From the NCBI RefSeq assembly GCF_018446385.1, contig NC_056001.1, forward strand, positions 11,836,672-11,900,671: 64,000 nt of DNA. The letters are read 5' to 3'. A program made the translations under genes and the position numbers. Source of the stretch: Zingiber officinale (lineage: Eukaryota > Streptophyta > Magnoliopsida > Zingiberales > Zingiberaceae). The notes under the pieces are model-generated. The model made no database searches, was not told the DNA's origin, and saw nothing but the letters and a program-made list of their open reading frames with translations. Below are positions 36,801 through 49,348 of the stretch, in pieces. Numbering within the stretch: the first letter of the stretch is position 1; each line of letters opens with the position of its first letter.

Positions 36801-39800
36801 AGTATTGACTGTCCAATAGGGCGTTGAAGGCTTTCATGGCAACAACAATAATTTTGCAACATTAGTTTGGACATGAAGTATTATTATGTGTTTGTATTCA
36901 TATGTATTTTTCAGAATTATGTAACTTTCAAATCATGTAAATCATTAAAATAAAATTATTTAGTTTTAAATTTTTTTCTCCAATTACGAGAGCCCACCTA
37001 CACTCGATCTTGGTTAGGCTATGTTGGTTGCACCGTTAGGTTTAGAATGTTATTGAATACTTACCTCAGATCTATGACCAACATGCTGGCTAGCAAAATC
37101 ACTTGGAATTCGAAGGTCATGATTAAGTATATTCTTGTCCCTACTCCCTGAAGATAATATGCATGAACTCCAAGCCAATACTCCAGTCCTTGTAGAGTGT
37201 CCGCCCATGTTTCGAATCATTTTGCAGCGTGTGCCATCCCAAATCTGTCAAATTCATTGTTAAAGGGGGGAAAAAAAGAATTAGGCCAACCTTGGAAGCA
37301 TTATATTTGATGATTTTACAATTAGGTTAAAAAATCTTACTTTCAATGCCTTTTTGTCACAGAGATCTAGTTAAATTCATTTTAAAATGTTTAAAACTAT
37401 TTATATTGTTAATAATCCATTATATATGCATAGAACATATACATAACAAATATACAACATAAGCAATCAATTTTAAACATTCATATCAATCAGCCTACGC
37501 AATTCATTTATACATCACATGCCCAAGCCAACCTATATAACATAATGCAAACAGTAAGGCACAAGTGTAAAAAATAGTAAAAAAAAATTAAAAGTTAACA
37601 GCAAAAAGGGATGGTTTGCACACACTCACACACACGAAAAAAAGAGTTCCACAAGAACAAAAGACAGAGAAATGTCAAATATTGTCATAAGAATTTCATT
37701 ATTTGTCATCAAACTGCCCATTTCTTTTATTAGAAAATTCTTTCTACCTCATTAATCCATAATTCTTAAGAGACCAAAACAATTCTAGAGGGCCCATTAT
37801 TGAGGTTCCTGTGATCATTAAACTGCTGACACTCTTTTTCTTTGAAATCATTTTCTATTTCATTAGTATATAGTTCCTGTGGGAAACAACTGTAGAGTTC
37901 TTGGTTGAGGCTTGAGAGCACTTAGACACTTCTTCAAAATTTTCAGTAGCATTCGGAAAATAATTATCCTAATTGTATGATTCTCATTATGTGGTAACAT
38001 AGTTAAAGCAATAGATTAACTGAGTAAAAGGGCTAGCATATTATATACACATAACACCTTTATTTGCATTCTTCATATTTGGACTTTCATATATACAACT
38101 GTGTTCACTGTCTTGATATGTCTACTTGCTCCAAGTCAAGTAAACGTTAGAGTTTTAATCTTGTTCGGTAGGAAAATTCAATCTGCATGACATAGGAGTG
38201 AGTTGGATTGTGGAATTGTAGATGGCACATATTAATACAATTTGGGCTTGGGTTAGGGTTGAACTGAGCTCTACCCTTGTTGTGCATTATAATCTAGATG
38301 TTCATTGTCTTGTATGACATATGCCAACTCAAGATCTTTGCTTGCACATAGAGTCACATGTCCTATAGTACTCAGTAATGAGAGTGTGAGTTTCTTGGCA
38401 GCAACTTGCATGACAAGGTTTGCAAGAGCTTGAACTAGCCTATTTGGCAACAATATCATATACATTAGCTTAATGTTGCTGTTGAAATTTGATGGTCTTA
38501 CAAGTAATTTATTGAGCACAAACTTATGAGGACGCAAAACAAGGGTGTGAGTGGATAGCCTCAAAATCGTGCTTGATCTTGTTTCAATCATATTGCACCT
38601 CAATTTAATTCTTATTTGAATTGTCACACCAAATTTGCAAATGGATTTAACGAATCATGCATAGATCATTAACTGTACATAAATTGACGCAATCCAACTT
38701 AAAATCTATGAACATCAATTTACATCCTGAATTATGAAACACAGGTGCACAACATAGCTCAATGAGACACCTTGACTGATGTGATCGTCTTTGAGCTAAT
38801 TGCCTCAAATTGTGAAGGAGGACTAATAAAATCAGACGCTGGGTTAAGCTTAGTCAAACTCTAATTTTGACATAGATTGAGAACTTGAACTAACCCATTG
38901 CCAACAATATTGTATACATTAAGCTAATGTTGATGTTGAAATTTGACAACCTTGCAAGTGATTTGTACATGGAGGTGAAATAAGGGTGCGAGTGGATGAC
39001 TTCAAAAATCGTGGTTGAGCTTTTTTTTTCATTCATATTGCACCTTAATTTGATTCTTAATTGAATTGTCACATCAAATTTGCATATGCATTTGGTGATT
39101 ATCGCATAGATTATAACTGAATACAAATTGATGCAACCAAACTTAAAAATCTATGCACATCAATTTAAATCCTATTTGTGGAACACAAGTTTTCAACATA
39201 TCACAACAAGACGACCTTGACTGGTGTGATCATCTTTGACTAATTACCATGAATTTGTGTAGACTGATAAAATGCTAAGCAAGGGTGTGAATGGGTGACT
39301 GCAAAAATTATTGTATATAAATTGATGAAATCAAATTAAAAATCTATGTATATCAATTTACATCCTCAGTTGTGGAACACAGACATACAACATATCAAAC
39401 AAGACTGATTTTGACCAATGTGATCGTGTTCAACCTAATTGCCTTGAATTTACAAAGTAAGGCTAATAAAATGAGAAGTTAGGTTAAACTTAATCAAGCT
39501 CTAAATTTGACTCGTCTACATGGTTGAACCATAATTTTCAGTTGATCAACATCCAACCTCAATCCAATCAAGTGGCCATGATAACATGACAAATGACCAT
39601 AATAACAAAAGACAAGTAAACATAACATAACATAAGTAAACATTAAAAAATGACCCTCTTGTTTTTGTGTTTCTATAGAGAATCAAATTCTTTCTTTCTA
39701 TGGGGTATATAACTATTAATTAAACTAAAAAAAAAACTTAGATATATGAATATTTATATGCATTGACTTCATTTTTGTATTCTTTTTTTGAAAGCAGTAA

Positions 39801-41048
39801 CTGTGCATTGTATATTTGCTCGCATGCAAATGCACATGCAATCATATGCATTATAATTCTCAACTAGTTCACCTGAACCAAATTACTTTTGACTTTATAT
39901 CTCTAGTAATATAATATATGTGAAGAAGACAACTTCGGCTACTTTATGAATAGTCTCATAACAAGAGTGGTAACACCTATTTGTTTCAAGTCTACTAACT
40001 TATATGCTACTTGTAGCTTCAAACTTATATGAATACAATTTTCAGTCATATTTTTCCGGTAACAATATTAACTTTCTGAGCCAGCATATTTAGGGATTGA
40101 GAAGGTCAGAAATAGTCATTTACATACCTGAACATCTCCAAGACTTGTTCCAATTGCTAAGTAAGAACCTTCTTTGCTCCACTGGATTGAGCAGACACCA
40201 TCTCTATTGCCCAAATCGCACAATTTTGTCACCTGTTATCACAGGACCAAGTTAATCTATTAACACAAGAAACACATGACTAATCTTGGCAAATTCCACA
40301 ATATATTACAGAATGCACATTTGATTAATCATTGGAGAACATATATTTTTCAGAGTGTTGTTGCTAAACTAATGCTTAAGACCTTGCTTGTGGTTGCTGA
40401 CCAAAGATACACACAAGTCCCAAGTCCAACAGACAAAACATTCTGGGAGGACCAATCGACCAGATTCAGGTAAAAATCATCCTGAAGCGAGGGCGCGTCC
40501 AAGACCTGCAGAACATTTAATTGGAAGAGTGAGCTAACGTTCCCTACCTACTTGCTTAATCTCTTCAGCCAAAAAACACCTTCTACCTTGTGCGGCGTTT
40601 TTGGAATCTTCCTTGGAATTTTGGGTGGCGTGGAGACCTCCACGGCGTTATCGTGCCCGATCCCCATGGAAGAGACAGCGAAGGGAGAGCTTGGAGCGGG
40701 GTGATCCGTCTTGAATCGAAATAGATTCTTGTTGGGGCTTATCGGAGAACCCTGGGCGCCTCCAGGGGTGCCTCCAGGAGAAGGATCGTGCCCAAAGAGC
40801 TCTGCTCGAAGCAGGCGGGAGTAGGCGTCATTCCCACCCTCCTTGGACGGCGAGGGTTTCTCTGTCAGCGCGAAGTTCTGTAGCCGGGAGGATGAGCGAC
40901 AGGGGATGAATCGGTCTCCATAGGTAGTCTTCTTGGGGGAGGGCGTCTTCGGGATGGCCGGAAAGAAGGAGACGGAGGGGACAGGATCGAGGCGGAGCGA
41001 AGACTCCATGCCGGCGGGGAGGTTTAATCGACTCTTCCTCGACTCCAT
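33826..41048 (-). CDS. FIZZY-RELATED / CCS52 (Cdh1-type) APC/C activator
   Basis: WD40 protein that binds and activates the anaphase-promoting complex, promoting cyclin breakdown, endoreduplication and cell-cycle exit; nuclear. Ten exons with GT-AG borders: 40587-41048, 40383-40505, 40128-40232, 37065-37244, 35821-35883, 35530-35724, 35357-35458, 34318-34380, 34027-34095, 33826-33879. They sum to 1,416 bp, 471 residues, the normal family length. The C-box DRFIPCR lies at residues 45-51 and the [12 protein letters not shown] motif at about 75-86. Seven WD repeats follow, for example [20 protein letters not shown] and [19 protein letters not shown]. The C-terminal Ile-Arg tail (GRTHIR) that docks on the APC/C is intact. 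Intron 3 is 2.9 kb and holds degenerate repeats. Whether it is the A or B type of CCS52 was not settled. Confidence 0.95.
38270..39400. repeat. Degenerate direct repeats in FZR intron 3
   Basis: Three diverged copies of a block containing aatctatg(a/c)acatcaattta followed by catcct..ttgtggaacaca(g/a) occur near 38,707, 39,150 and 39,342. Two longer copies of a region with cattgcacct(c/t)aatttgattcttaat run upstream of the first two. It looks like an internally duplicated old insertion; no ends or TSD are visible. Confidence 0.55.
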
Positions 41049-42132
41049 CGTTGCAGATCGACCACAACCTGCTCCTCTTCCTCTCTTTGATTTGAGCTAC
41101 GATGAAGAAGAGATTGAGATGGAGATCAAGAGGAAGAGGGAGAGAAGGAGCGCAAGAGAGCTATTAGCAACGGTAACAGGGAGCGGAGGATCTCTTTTTA
41201 ATGGCAGGTGAAGGGGCGAAGTAGCCGTTGGACGCCGAGGGGATTTGATGTTTTTAATCAGACAAGATTTGCATCTATGTCAGCATCACTCCAAGTTGGA
41301 CCCATCGTCGATTTTGTCGTACAACCAAAAAAAACCCTGCTTTGGCTCGACAGGGGATCCCACACAGACACGTGGCGATCGGTCTCCTTTCCCCCAGCCA
41401 AAAGGAGAAGGTGACGTTTATTTAGGAAAGCCAGTAATGGCCTTCTTGGACCCACCTTATTCCTCCATTCACCGGGACGGTATAGCTGGGGGTGTCGAAG
41501 TATAAGATAGGGTTCGAATATCTACAAATCGCATCTTTATATTTCATTATTTCCTAAATCTTGAAGGGGGGCGTTCCCCATTCAACTTCAAGTCTTCAAC
41601 CTTATAAAATTAATACAAATAATTTTTTTTATTAATATCAGTATTAGTATTTAATTATAACAACATAATAATTTTAACCTTTTTTATGTAATTATTTGAA
41701 ATATTTTTTAATCCCTAATATACAAATAGAGTAAAAGATGATCGCTCATTTCAAACACAATCTAATATCATCAATTCCATGATAAATATAGACGAATAAA
41801 TTATAGAGTATATTTTACTCTATCGAAACATCATACATCTAATAAAATATTTTATATCTTATTTGCACCCTTTAATATACTAAGTTTTGATAGAACAAAA
41901 TTTTTTCTCATATTTCTTGAACTAAACTATTATTTGTATAGATATAAAATTATATTTAATCATAAAACATAAATAATATTAAGAGTTCTCTGTTTTTCCT
42001 TTGAGATAGATGTCGGCGGTCAACTTCGAAAACCCTTTTGTTTCACCACTCCCACAATTTCTAGCACAGCCGCAAGTCTGGCTAGGTCTCTGGGATTGCT
42101 TTTTTACTTGGTATGATTAAATCTTGGTATGG
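41049..42132. other. FZR promoter side and AT-rich intergenic DNA
   Basis: The first 200 bp upstream of the FZR start codon are probably 5' UTR and core promoter. Beyond about 41,550 the sequence is strongly AT-rich with no frame or paired repeat recognised. Confidence 0.4.
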
Positions 42133-42140
42133 ATATGAAC

Positions 42141-42485
42141 AGGGGCGGATCTAGGATTTTAAGTTTAGGGAGGCCATATATCAAGTGACGAAATTAAAAT
42201 AATTATTAAATATATTCTATAATAATAATCCTTCCTAACTTTCATGAATAATATATATTTAATTGAAATATGGAAAAAAAAATAGTCCTCTAAGGATTCG
42301 AACTTGAGAGGTGCGTTTGAAAAATAAATTATACATACCATTAGACCAATAATGCATATTACTTTTTAAGGGTCTAAATAATATATATACTAAACTATTT
42401 TTAAAAAATTAATATAAAAATAATATTATTTAAAAATTTTGGAGGGGCCGTGGCCCCCTCGGGCCATTAGGTAAATCCGCCCCTG
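42141..42485. mobile_element. hAT-type MITE, 345 bp
   Basis: Perfect 11-bp inverted ends caggggcggat and atccgcccctg, flanked by a perfect 8-bp duplication gatatgaa (42133-42140 and 42486-42493). The interior is AT-rich and non-coding, with a ggaggggccgtggccccctc hairpin near the right end. The terminal type differs from the tagggctgtaaa elements. Confidence 0.88.
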
Positions 42486-42493
42486 GATATGAA

Positions 42494-43429
42494 AAGATAT
42501 GGCATAGAAGAATGGCGGCGGCTATATAAGGATTTAACAGGCCATCAGAAATGAATACAGGAGGCTACTTAAAGAGAAATGCATCAAATACTTTGACTAA
42601 TTTCAAGTTAGATAATCTCACGAATAGTTGCATCTACCCTTAATGAAGCTAGGCAACAGAGTTTAGGAAGGCCAACAACTACTATGTCTGTCAACTTTAA
42701 ACACTAGAAATTGCTAAGATAAAAACATAAAATTCTGCCTCGATGAAGAAGACTCCTAGTAGTGCAGGCTGTCCGCTGCAGAAAAAGTGAGAGTTGAAAT
42801 TGAATGTGTGTAAACTTCTAATTCAGGGGCCTCAATAAAGCACAAAATGAATTTCAGAGAAGAAAAGGTGTCTGACAGGTAAAATTTATTATCAACAAGA
42901 TAATGACAAATGAATTCTTATCACTGACCAAGCCAACGACATGATCCTTGAGAAGGCAAGAAGAACTTGCCTGTTTCTTGCCAATGTATATGTCAAATGA
43001 GAACCACTAGGCAGATATTTGGCCAACGACTCAATTTATAAGTCTTGCAACTGATGAAAGTGAGTATGATTATCAACAAGCATGTTTAAGAAGGCCTTGC
43101 ACGATCAAATTTGGGGAATGAAACAGAATTTGACAGTAATTGACTCTACAAGAAAGAATATGATTCATCATTGCGTTTCAATAAAAAACATTACCATCAT
43201 CAATATTTTTCTGAGCAAACAAATGCTAAGATAATCCATAAAAGGATTCTGTTTATCAGTTGTCGAGAAAATGTTTCTTCTTCCACGAAGATATCAGTAG
43301 AACTATTCTAAGGAATTAAGATATGTTTAGGTACATGCAAATCAGAAATTTCTGCAACATTTTTGCATATCGACTATTTACAATGAAACTTATGTTAAAA
43401 TTACCAAATTTTGCATACCACCATCAAGT
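42494..43429. other. 3' flank of the RING-H2 gene, no separate gene seen
   Basis: AT-rich sequence with no notable open frame. Part of it is likely the 3' UTR of the minus-strand RING-H2 gene. Confidence 0.4.
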
Positions 43430-44632
43430 TTAACGACTCCTGAAAATTGAGCTTCTGTGATGCCTGTCTGCAGATGCAGCATTAGTTTCCAACCTTCGCC
43501 TTGAGGAAGTAGAATTTGATCGCGAAAGCCTAAAGAATGAGAAGAAGTTGGTAACTGCCCGTAAGATCCCCCAACTCTCTCTTGACCTATTGCTCCTTGT
43601 AGTCCATGAGATCCTTCTTGGTGCTCCATCGTTGTTGAATCCACCATCCATCTCAGTGTACACAACAGGAAATTCTCGTTCCCCAGGTCTTGTCCCCCCT
43701 GCAAATCTCCCCACTGCAAAGCCTCCACCAGGAAGCCTCCATATTCTTAGTCCAACAGTCTCCATATCGTTGCGGGCGGCGGCATCGCCAACAGACTCTG
43801 TTGCCTCCCTTGCCGACGCATCCCTTGGCATCTCAAGGCGGCAAACAGGGCACGAATTCCGAAGAGAAAGCCAACGCAAAATGCAATCCTGATGATAAAT
43901 GTGCTGGCAGGGCATCTCCCGGGTCTCAGACCCAAGATCGAACGGCTCCATGCAGATGGTACAATGGCAGTCTTTCTCAATGTGGTCATCGACTATCTCT
44001 ATGGAAGGCATCGATTCTATTGCGGCCTTTGACGCGGGTGGATGCTCGCATCCCCTCTCATCACCGATACCGTTGATCTCGATCTGCGCAAGCTGTTCCA
44101 GGAGGCGGTCAAAGCCCGACCCCATTAGGAAATCCGAAATGCTTTCCGGCAAGGGGCGGAGACCCGACCCGGTGCCGTCATCGCAGTAAAGCTCGAAGCT
44201 GTTAGTGATAGCGGCGGCATTTGCAACGTGACGCCCGTTGGACGGGCTGCGGAGGACGATAACGGGATTGAAAGGGGACCGCTGACCAGCCGAACCGCGG
44301 CGGTTCCTACGGAATCTGACCTCGGAGGTCCGTAGGGGGCGGGAAGCCATCGCAGAACCGCCGGTGCTGAGGTCGACGTATGCAGTGGCGAATGAGATCC
44401 GGCGGCGGAGGGATACAGGAAGCGATGAGGAGAGGGGAGCGCCCACTTCCTCGAGAAACCCGCCGTCGCAGTCGGGGCAAACGACGGCACCCTCTTGCCG
44501 CACCCGAACGAAGCAGCTACACTGGTAGCACCAATACGATGACGTTGAAGAAGACGTCGAATCGGGAAGAACAACGACAAAGATCCAATCTTTATCTCCA
44601 AATCGAACGGAAAAAAAGAATAGCACCCCCAA
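43430..44632 (-). CDS. RING-H2 E3 ubiquitin ligase with zinc ribbon and DUF1117 (RDUF type)
   Basis: A single open frame of 400 codons. An N-terminal zinc ribbon lies at residues about 35-55 (CYQC and CPDC). The RING-H2 finger is at about 224-264: CTICMEPFDLGSETREMPCQ, then HIYHQDC, then CPVC, giving all eight C3H2C3 ligands. The following VGLRIWRLPGGGFAVGRF at about 283-300 opens the DUF1117 domain. This architecture belongs to plant RDUF1/RDUF2-like ligases, which pass ubiquitin from E2 to substrates and have been tied to abscisic-acid and drought responses; the substrate here is unknown. The only in-frame ATG before the zinc ribbon adds about 30 unusual hydrophobic residues (GVLFFFSVRF), whereas relatives start just before the SSYWC motif, so the start is doubtful. 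Coding without introns is usual for the family. Confidence 0.9.
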   Translation of the reverse strand: MGVLFFFSVRFGDKDWIFVVVLPDSTSSSTSSYWCYQCSCFVRVRQEGAVVCPDCDGGFLEEVGAPLSSSLPVSLRRRISFATAYVDLSTGGSAMASRPLRTSEVRFRRNRRGSAGQRSPFNPVIVLRSPSNGRHVANAAAITNSFELYCDDGTGSGLRPLPESISDFLMGSGFDRLLEQLAQIEINGIGDERGCEHPPASKAAIESMPSIEIVDDHIEKDCHCTICMEPFDLGSETREMPCQHIYHQDCILRWLSLRNSCPVCRLEMPRDASAREATESVGDAAARNDMETVGLRIWRLPGGGFAVGRFAGGTRPGEREFPVVYTEMDGGFNNDGAPRRISWTTRSNRSRESWGILRAVTNFFSFFRLSRSNSTSSRRRLETNAASADRHHRSSIFRSR

Positions 44633-46979
44633 AGTCTTCGATCTTTCAGACGATTCTCAAAAGAAGTGAATCTAAAACGACAGTTTCCAGCTGAACAAAT
44701 TTCACGAGAAGAGAAATATACCAAATTTGTAGCTCAATAAGTGATCGGACATTTCCGAGGAGCTGGGAGCTCAAAAATAACCCGAGGCGTGAGGAATGGA
44801 TTTGAGGTGGGCGATAGAGCGGAACTTCGCCGTAACTTCTTATTGTGCGATTAACACAGCAAATCGAGCCCAATCTTAAATAAAATGTACCGAGCTCGAG
44901 CTCCTTGTCACTGTCCGACTAGGAAGAAACAAACTAACACCGTCAAGATGAGAAACGTGGTCCTGATGCTGCCAAGGTTCCCATAGCAGCAAAGCGTACC
45001 CTTCACGGTATCCAATCCCAAGAGAGGTAGAAACCGGCCATCGATTTTAATTTAGAAATGTATTCGTCGGATGACTAAATGCATAAAATATATTTAATAA
45101 TCTGTTAACCCATTTTGAATCTAAGTACCCATTTCAGAAAATGCAAACATAATTGCAAACAAAATGTAGAATTAAAATGAGTTTTTGGAACGCGGTTCGA
45201 TTAATTACTAGCAAGTATTATCTCAAAAACTTTCACAACTTTTTTCCAGTATTCGAGGAAAAAAAAGAAAGATGAAGTTGATTCCAATCCAAGACTGTCT
45301 GATGGATTCACCAAAAAAAAAAATAAAGAAAAAAAAGAAGCCGTTTCTATCTTTTCTAGCTTTCTGATACGACTTCCTTTGTCTTCCTTTACACATGAGC
45401 CTGTCGCCGATGCAGGCAGATTCTCCCTCTTCTTCCATACTCTGCATCCACTACTTTCCTCGCTTAATTGAAGAATACATCGTCACTGCATTAATTGACG
45501 TCCCATAATGATTCTGTGCCGCTTGGGATGGACCACTAGCAGTTTAAGACCAATGCCACGGGCTGAGACAGCGTATCCTTTTCCATTCAAGACTGTTAAT
45601 CATCAATTAGATGTGATTTTTTTGCTTTTTTTTTTCTTTCTTTTTCCTGAAGTGTGAGTTTGTCCCATCATCCATTTGTCGTCACTGAAAGAAAAGCAGA
45701 TTGAAATGTGTAAAGCATGGGCTAACGCATGCGTGATAAACTTTTTTGATATCAAGAATTGGTGTTTCTTTTGTCCTCTTCAGCTTCTGCCACTTGGTGG
45801 ACCTTTTGAACGTGGCTTAAAAGGTCAAGGCCGTTAGGTGTCCGAACACTACAGGATATATCTTATTAAGAAATGTAACCATGCTTCTGAGCATGAGCTA
45901 TGGAAGTTGTCATTGTTTTAAGAGAAATGAATAGAGAATTCATTAAGGTTTTGCGGTGGATAATAGTGAGTCTCGCTAACGATCATTGTGTGGATATTAA
46001 TAGAAACAGCTGGATCCACACAATGATTGGCTCACTACTAAATCAATAGCTTTCCCCAGTGGATTTTTGAAAGATATTCCCAAGGGTTGGAATGATGTTT
46101 TATGAAAATATGTTGTTTTAAACCTTACCTCTGTTTAAGTTTGTCCAACCAAATAAGATCATAACTAGTCCGAGGAGGCAATTTTTTTTAATCGGGTATT
46201 TAGTTCTTCTAATTCGTTAATTTTGAAAGGGACTGATTTAGTTTTATGAAAATTTTTATTGATTATTTGGATAAATTCAAAAGGTACAAAGTGACTTGAT
46301 AATCACAGTCAAACTTTCCAAAATTAATTATGTTGGACAGATGCCCTAACTGAAAATTGATCTCAAATGTTTATGTTCTCGACTCAGGTTTTAGTTAACC
46401 TCGACTCTTTGGTCTGGTTTTGAACGCTCTTGGCTAAAGCTAAAACGGCTCAAATAGCTGAAAAATCAAAATGATAAATTATTATTTATTGAAAACATGG
46501 ATAATGTAGCCATTGTACATGAAGAAGGCGGGAAACATGACTATTTAATCTGAAATAAATGGAGAGTGATGCTCATCCATATGAGAGAACATGGTAACGA
46601 TTGCAAGAAATCAGGGATACGTGAAGAACATAAAAGATAGATATGGCCCTATAAGAGGTAACCTATCCCCATAGGCCACAAGAAAAGGTACCCTCACACA
46701 TCGCATCAAATCCTAATGTCATTACGCATTTCTTCTACTTCTTCCCCTTCTTTGAAGACTTAAACATCTGAATGGCTACGTCGAGGGGCTCTCTGGTTGT
46801 CATTCTAATATGCTTCCTTTGGTGTTCCCTCTTAGGCTTCATTGGAAGACTATGTAGAACCATAAAATCAAGTGATCAACGACTCAGTCAACCTTGACAT
46901 AGAATCACCGATGAGTTGATCATCGACGTTCTCAGACAGGATCAATGACAAACCACCAAGCATCGAGGTATTTTCGCAC
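44633..46979. other. Intergenic, no gene seen
   Basis: Starts with the promoter side of the RING-H2 gene. The remainder is AT-rich with A-runs near 45,310 and 45,625. No domain-bearing frame or paired repeat was recognised. Confidence 0.4.
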
Positions 46980-47384
46980 CTACTGGGAATTAATCCCAAG
47001 ACCTATTACAGTAAACACTAATGTAAATACCAATTGCACTAACTCGTGGAAGTATTGAGGAGACATTCTATTATTCTATATTCTATTCGAGCAAAAGGTG
47101 ATATCGTTCACTCAAACGACTCTATATCGTCCACCAAAATGACTCTATATCACCGACCCCAAGATAAATATAGGCAGGTAAATCACGGGTGGGTAATTTA
47201 CCCTAGTACAGTAGCCCTTTGTATGAGGGAGGTTAGAGATCCAATGAAATATTTTATGTCTACTGAGAATTAATCCCAAGACCTATTAAAGTAAATACTC
47301 ATGTAGATATTAACTGTGTCAATTTGTAGAGACTATTGAGGAGACATTCTATTGTAGTAAAAGGTGATTATGCTTGATACCGAT
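46980..47384. repeat. Direct duplication beside the LTR at 47385
   Basis: About 110 bp beginning tactgggaattaatcccaag at 46,980 recur at about 47,260 as tactgagaattaatcccaag, including gacctatta(c/a)agtaaa and attgaggagacattctatt. The stretch directly before 47385 reads gcttgataccgat, resembling an inverted initiator-methionine primer site. It therefore may be element-internal DNA of an LTR element in minus orientation. Confidence 0.5.
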
Positions 47385-48641
47385 TGTAACGAATGGACCC
47401 AGAGAATGATGCGGTGGTCAAAGTTAATGTGACATGGTGGTCAAAGTCAAGAGAAGAGAGCATTCCCTCACTTGGCTTAGTTGTGCGTCCAACGCTAAGT
47501 CTAGCTTGACCTAGTTGCAAGCCGGGAGTGATGAGGCTAGCCGACTCTTGGGCTAGTTGAGCATAAGGAGTTCTAACATTTTACCCTTGAACTAAAAAGA
47601 TAACATGCCCTATCGGATCTAATGACGGTCGATCTTACGGGTCGTCCAGAACATCTGGCCCACCCTGCAATCGATTAGCCATATATATGGTCAGAATAAG
47701 GGTTAACCTCCACGAACCTCATAAATCTCTCTATAATGCCCTGACCAGATACAAGGCTGGCAGGGCTTAAAGCACTTAGCTTCATAATTCCCAAATGGAT
47801 TTCCAACACACAGTTTGTCATATGGTTTCGCGAACAAATTTCCACCATTCCCAGAGCATCATATCATTTTTTGAACGGATCGCTAATATTATGCAGAACA
47901 TAACTGAGTGACATGCAAGGACAGATATAAAGGTCTCCGGCTGAGATATATGCAACATAATACACAATTGAGCAGAATATACAAAACATAATCGAGTAGC
48001 TTAATAGAAACGACCGATCTTATGGGCCGACCGAGACATACTCAACTGACAATATGAGCAAAGAATCCTAACAATCTGTCAGAATAACAACCACATGTTA
48101 GAGAATATTTTTCTGAAACATTCTTCAATAATTATTGTGTCACTCATTAGCTGACCACTTATAACAACATATTTCTTCAACAACTTCAGTAATGGTATAA
48201 ACTATAAATAATAAAAAAGTATATATATGGGTAAATGGAAGATTCCTTGAACAATTATTGCACATTGTCAAGGTTGTACACTCACCGTTACCCCAACAAA
48301 CTCTGACATCACTAGCCACCTCATGATTGCGAGGCCTATGAGAGGTAATATATAAAGGGAAGTTATCTCGTTGAGAAGGTATGTTCTTTGAATATCTGAC
48401 ATTTTCTCGTGCGTGTGTTTTTTACTGCTCTTTATTCACCCGTCTGGGAAGATACTGACTTGAGCATCGGAGGACCCTCCCTAGGGAGCCCCCTGGTTTC
48501 TACACGCTGACATTTTATTAGCTTGTCTCTGTGTGCGCAGGGTCAAAAGGAAGCTTCTCTCAAGAGTGAAAGTTTTTCTCACAGTCAACCACCGATCTAC
48601 CGTGTCCAACGTGTCATCTCTATAACTTTCAAATAAGATCA
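47385..48641. mobile_element. LTR of unassigned family, related to the split LTR at 2384-16664
   Basis: It starts TGTAACGAATGG and ends AAGATCA, both consistent with TG...CA termini. It matches the split copy along its length. No second LTR and no pol were found in the window, so it is a solo or partial copy. A TATA-like aatatataaagggaag lies at about 48,348 on the plus strand, while the primer-like sequence before 47385 suggests the minus strand, so orientation is open. Confidence 0.55.
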
Positions 48642-49348
48642 ACGCTCATCCCAGACAAGGACGGAGCCAGACACATCCCTACTCGGGTTGTAGCCCGGGT
48701 GCCTAGTAGAGGTGAAAAGAGAGAAAACTCAAATTGACAAAAGAAAAAAGGGGAAAGCCAAAGAGAAAGAGGAGGTTAGCCCAGAAAGTGTTGGCTCTCA
48801 TGACCCATAGTCCGGATAGATCATCCGGACTGACTCAGCCCATGATCCCAAATAGCCCTTATAGCCTATTGTAATAAGTTCGGATACCTCTAACCAACTG
48901 TACGTAGGAACCATTTAAGGAGGCATTCTGGTTCACAGAGACAGTTGAGCGGAAAATGCCATCGGATCATTTTACGCCGCTTGACGATTCCACTAACTTT
49001 CGGCAAGCAAACAAAACTTGACAGGATTTTAGCCCAAAAAAGTCAAGATAAGTAGCTTTTCTTCCAACACGGAAAATAGAGACAGTGATTTCTGCCGCAG
49101 CAATGCAAAATATGATGCAATCACAATAACAGAAAAATATTCTTAATCCTTATTTAATTTTCTCAATCTAATCTTGTTAACGGCCAGAAGCAGCATTCAA
49201 CGCGTCAAAAGAATCAAAGCAAAACAGACATATAAACAGATGATTTTTTTATGTTGGGAAAAAATCGATGTCCTTCATTTGTTCTTGAATCGGAATATCA
49301 ACTACTATCAAGTATGTATTGTTGAATTCTAACCTAAAGTTTAATTGA
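48642..49348. other. Intergenic, 3' side of the PSI-like gene
   Basis: No gene is recognised. The DNA near 49,300 is probably 3' UTR of the minus-strand gene that ends at 49349. Confidence 0.4.

Noticed and set aside
43548-44189. Plus-strand frames across the RING-H2 gene
   Set aside because: Antisense shadows of a gene with a complete RING finger on the other strand.
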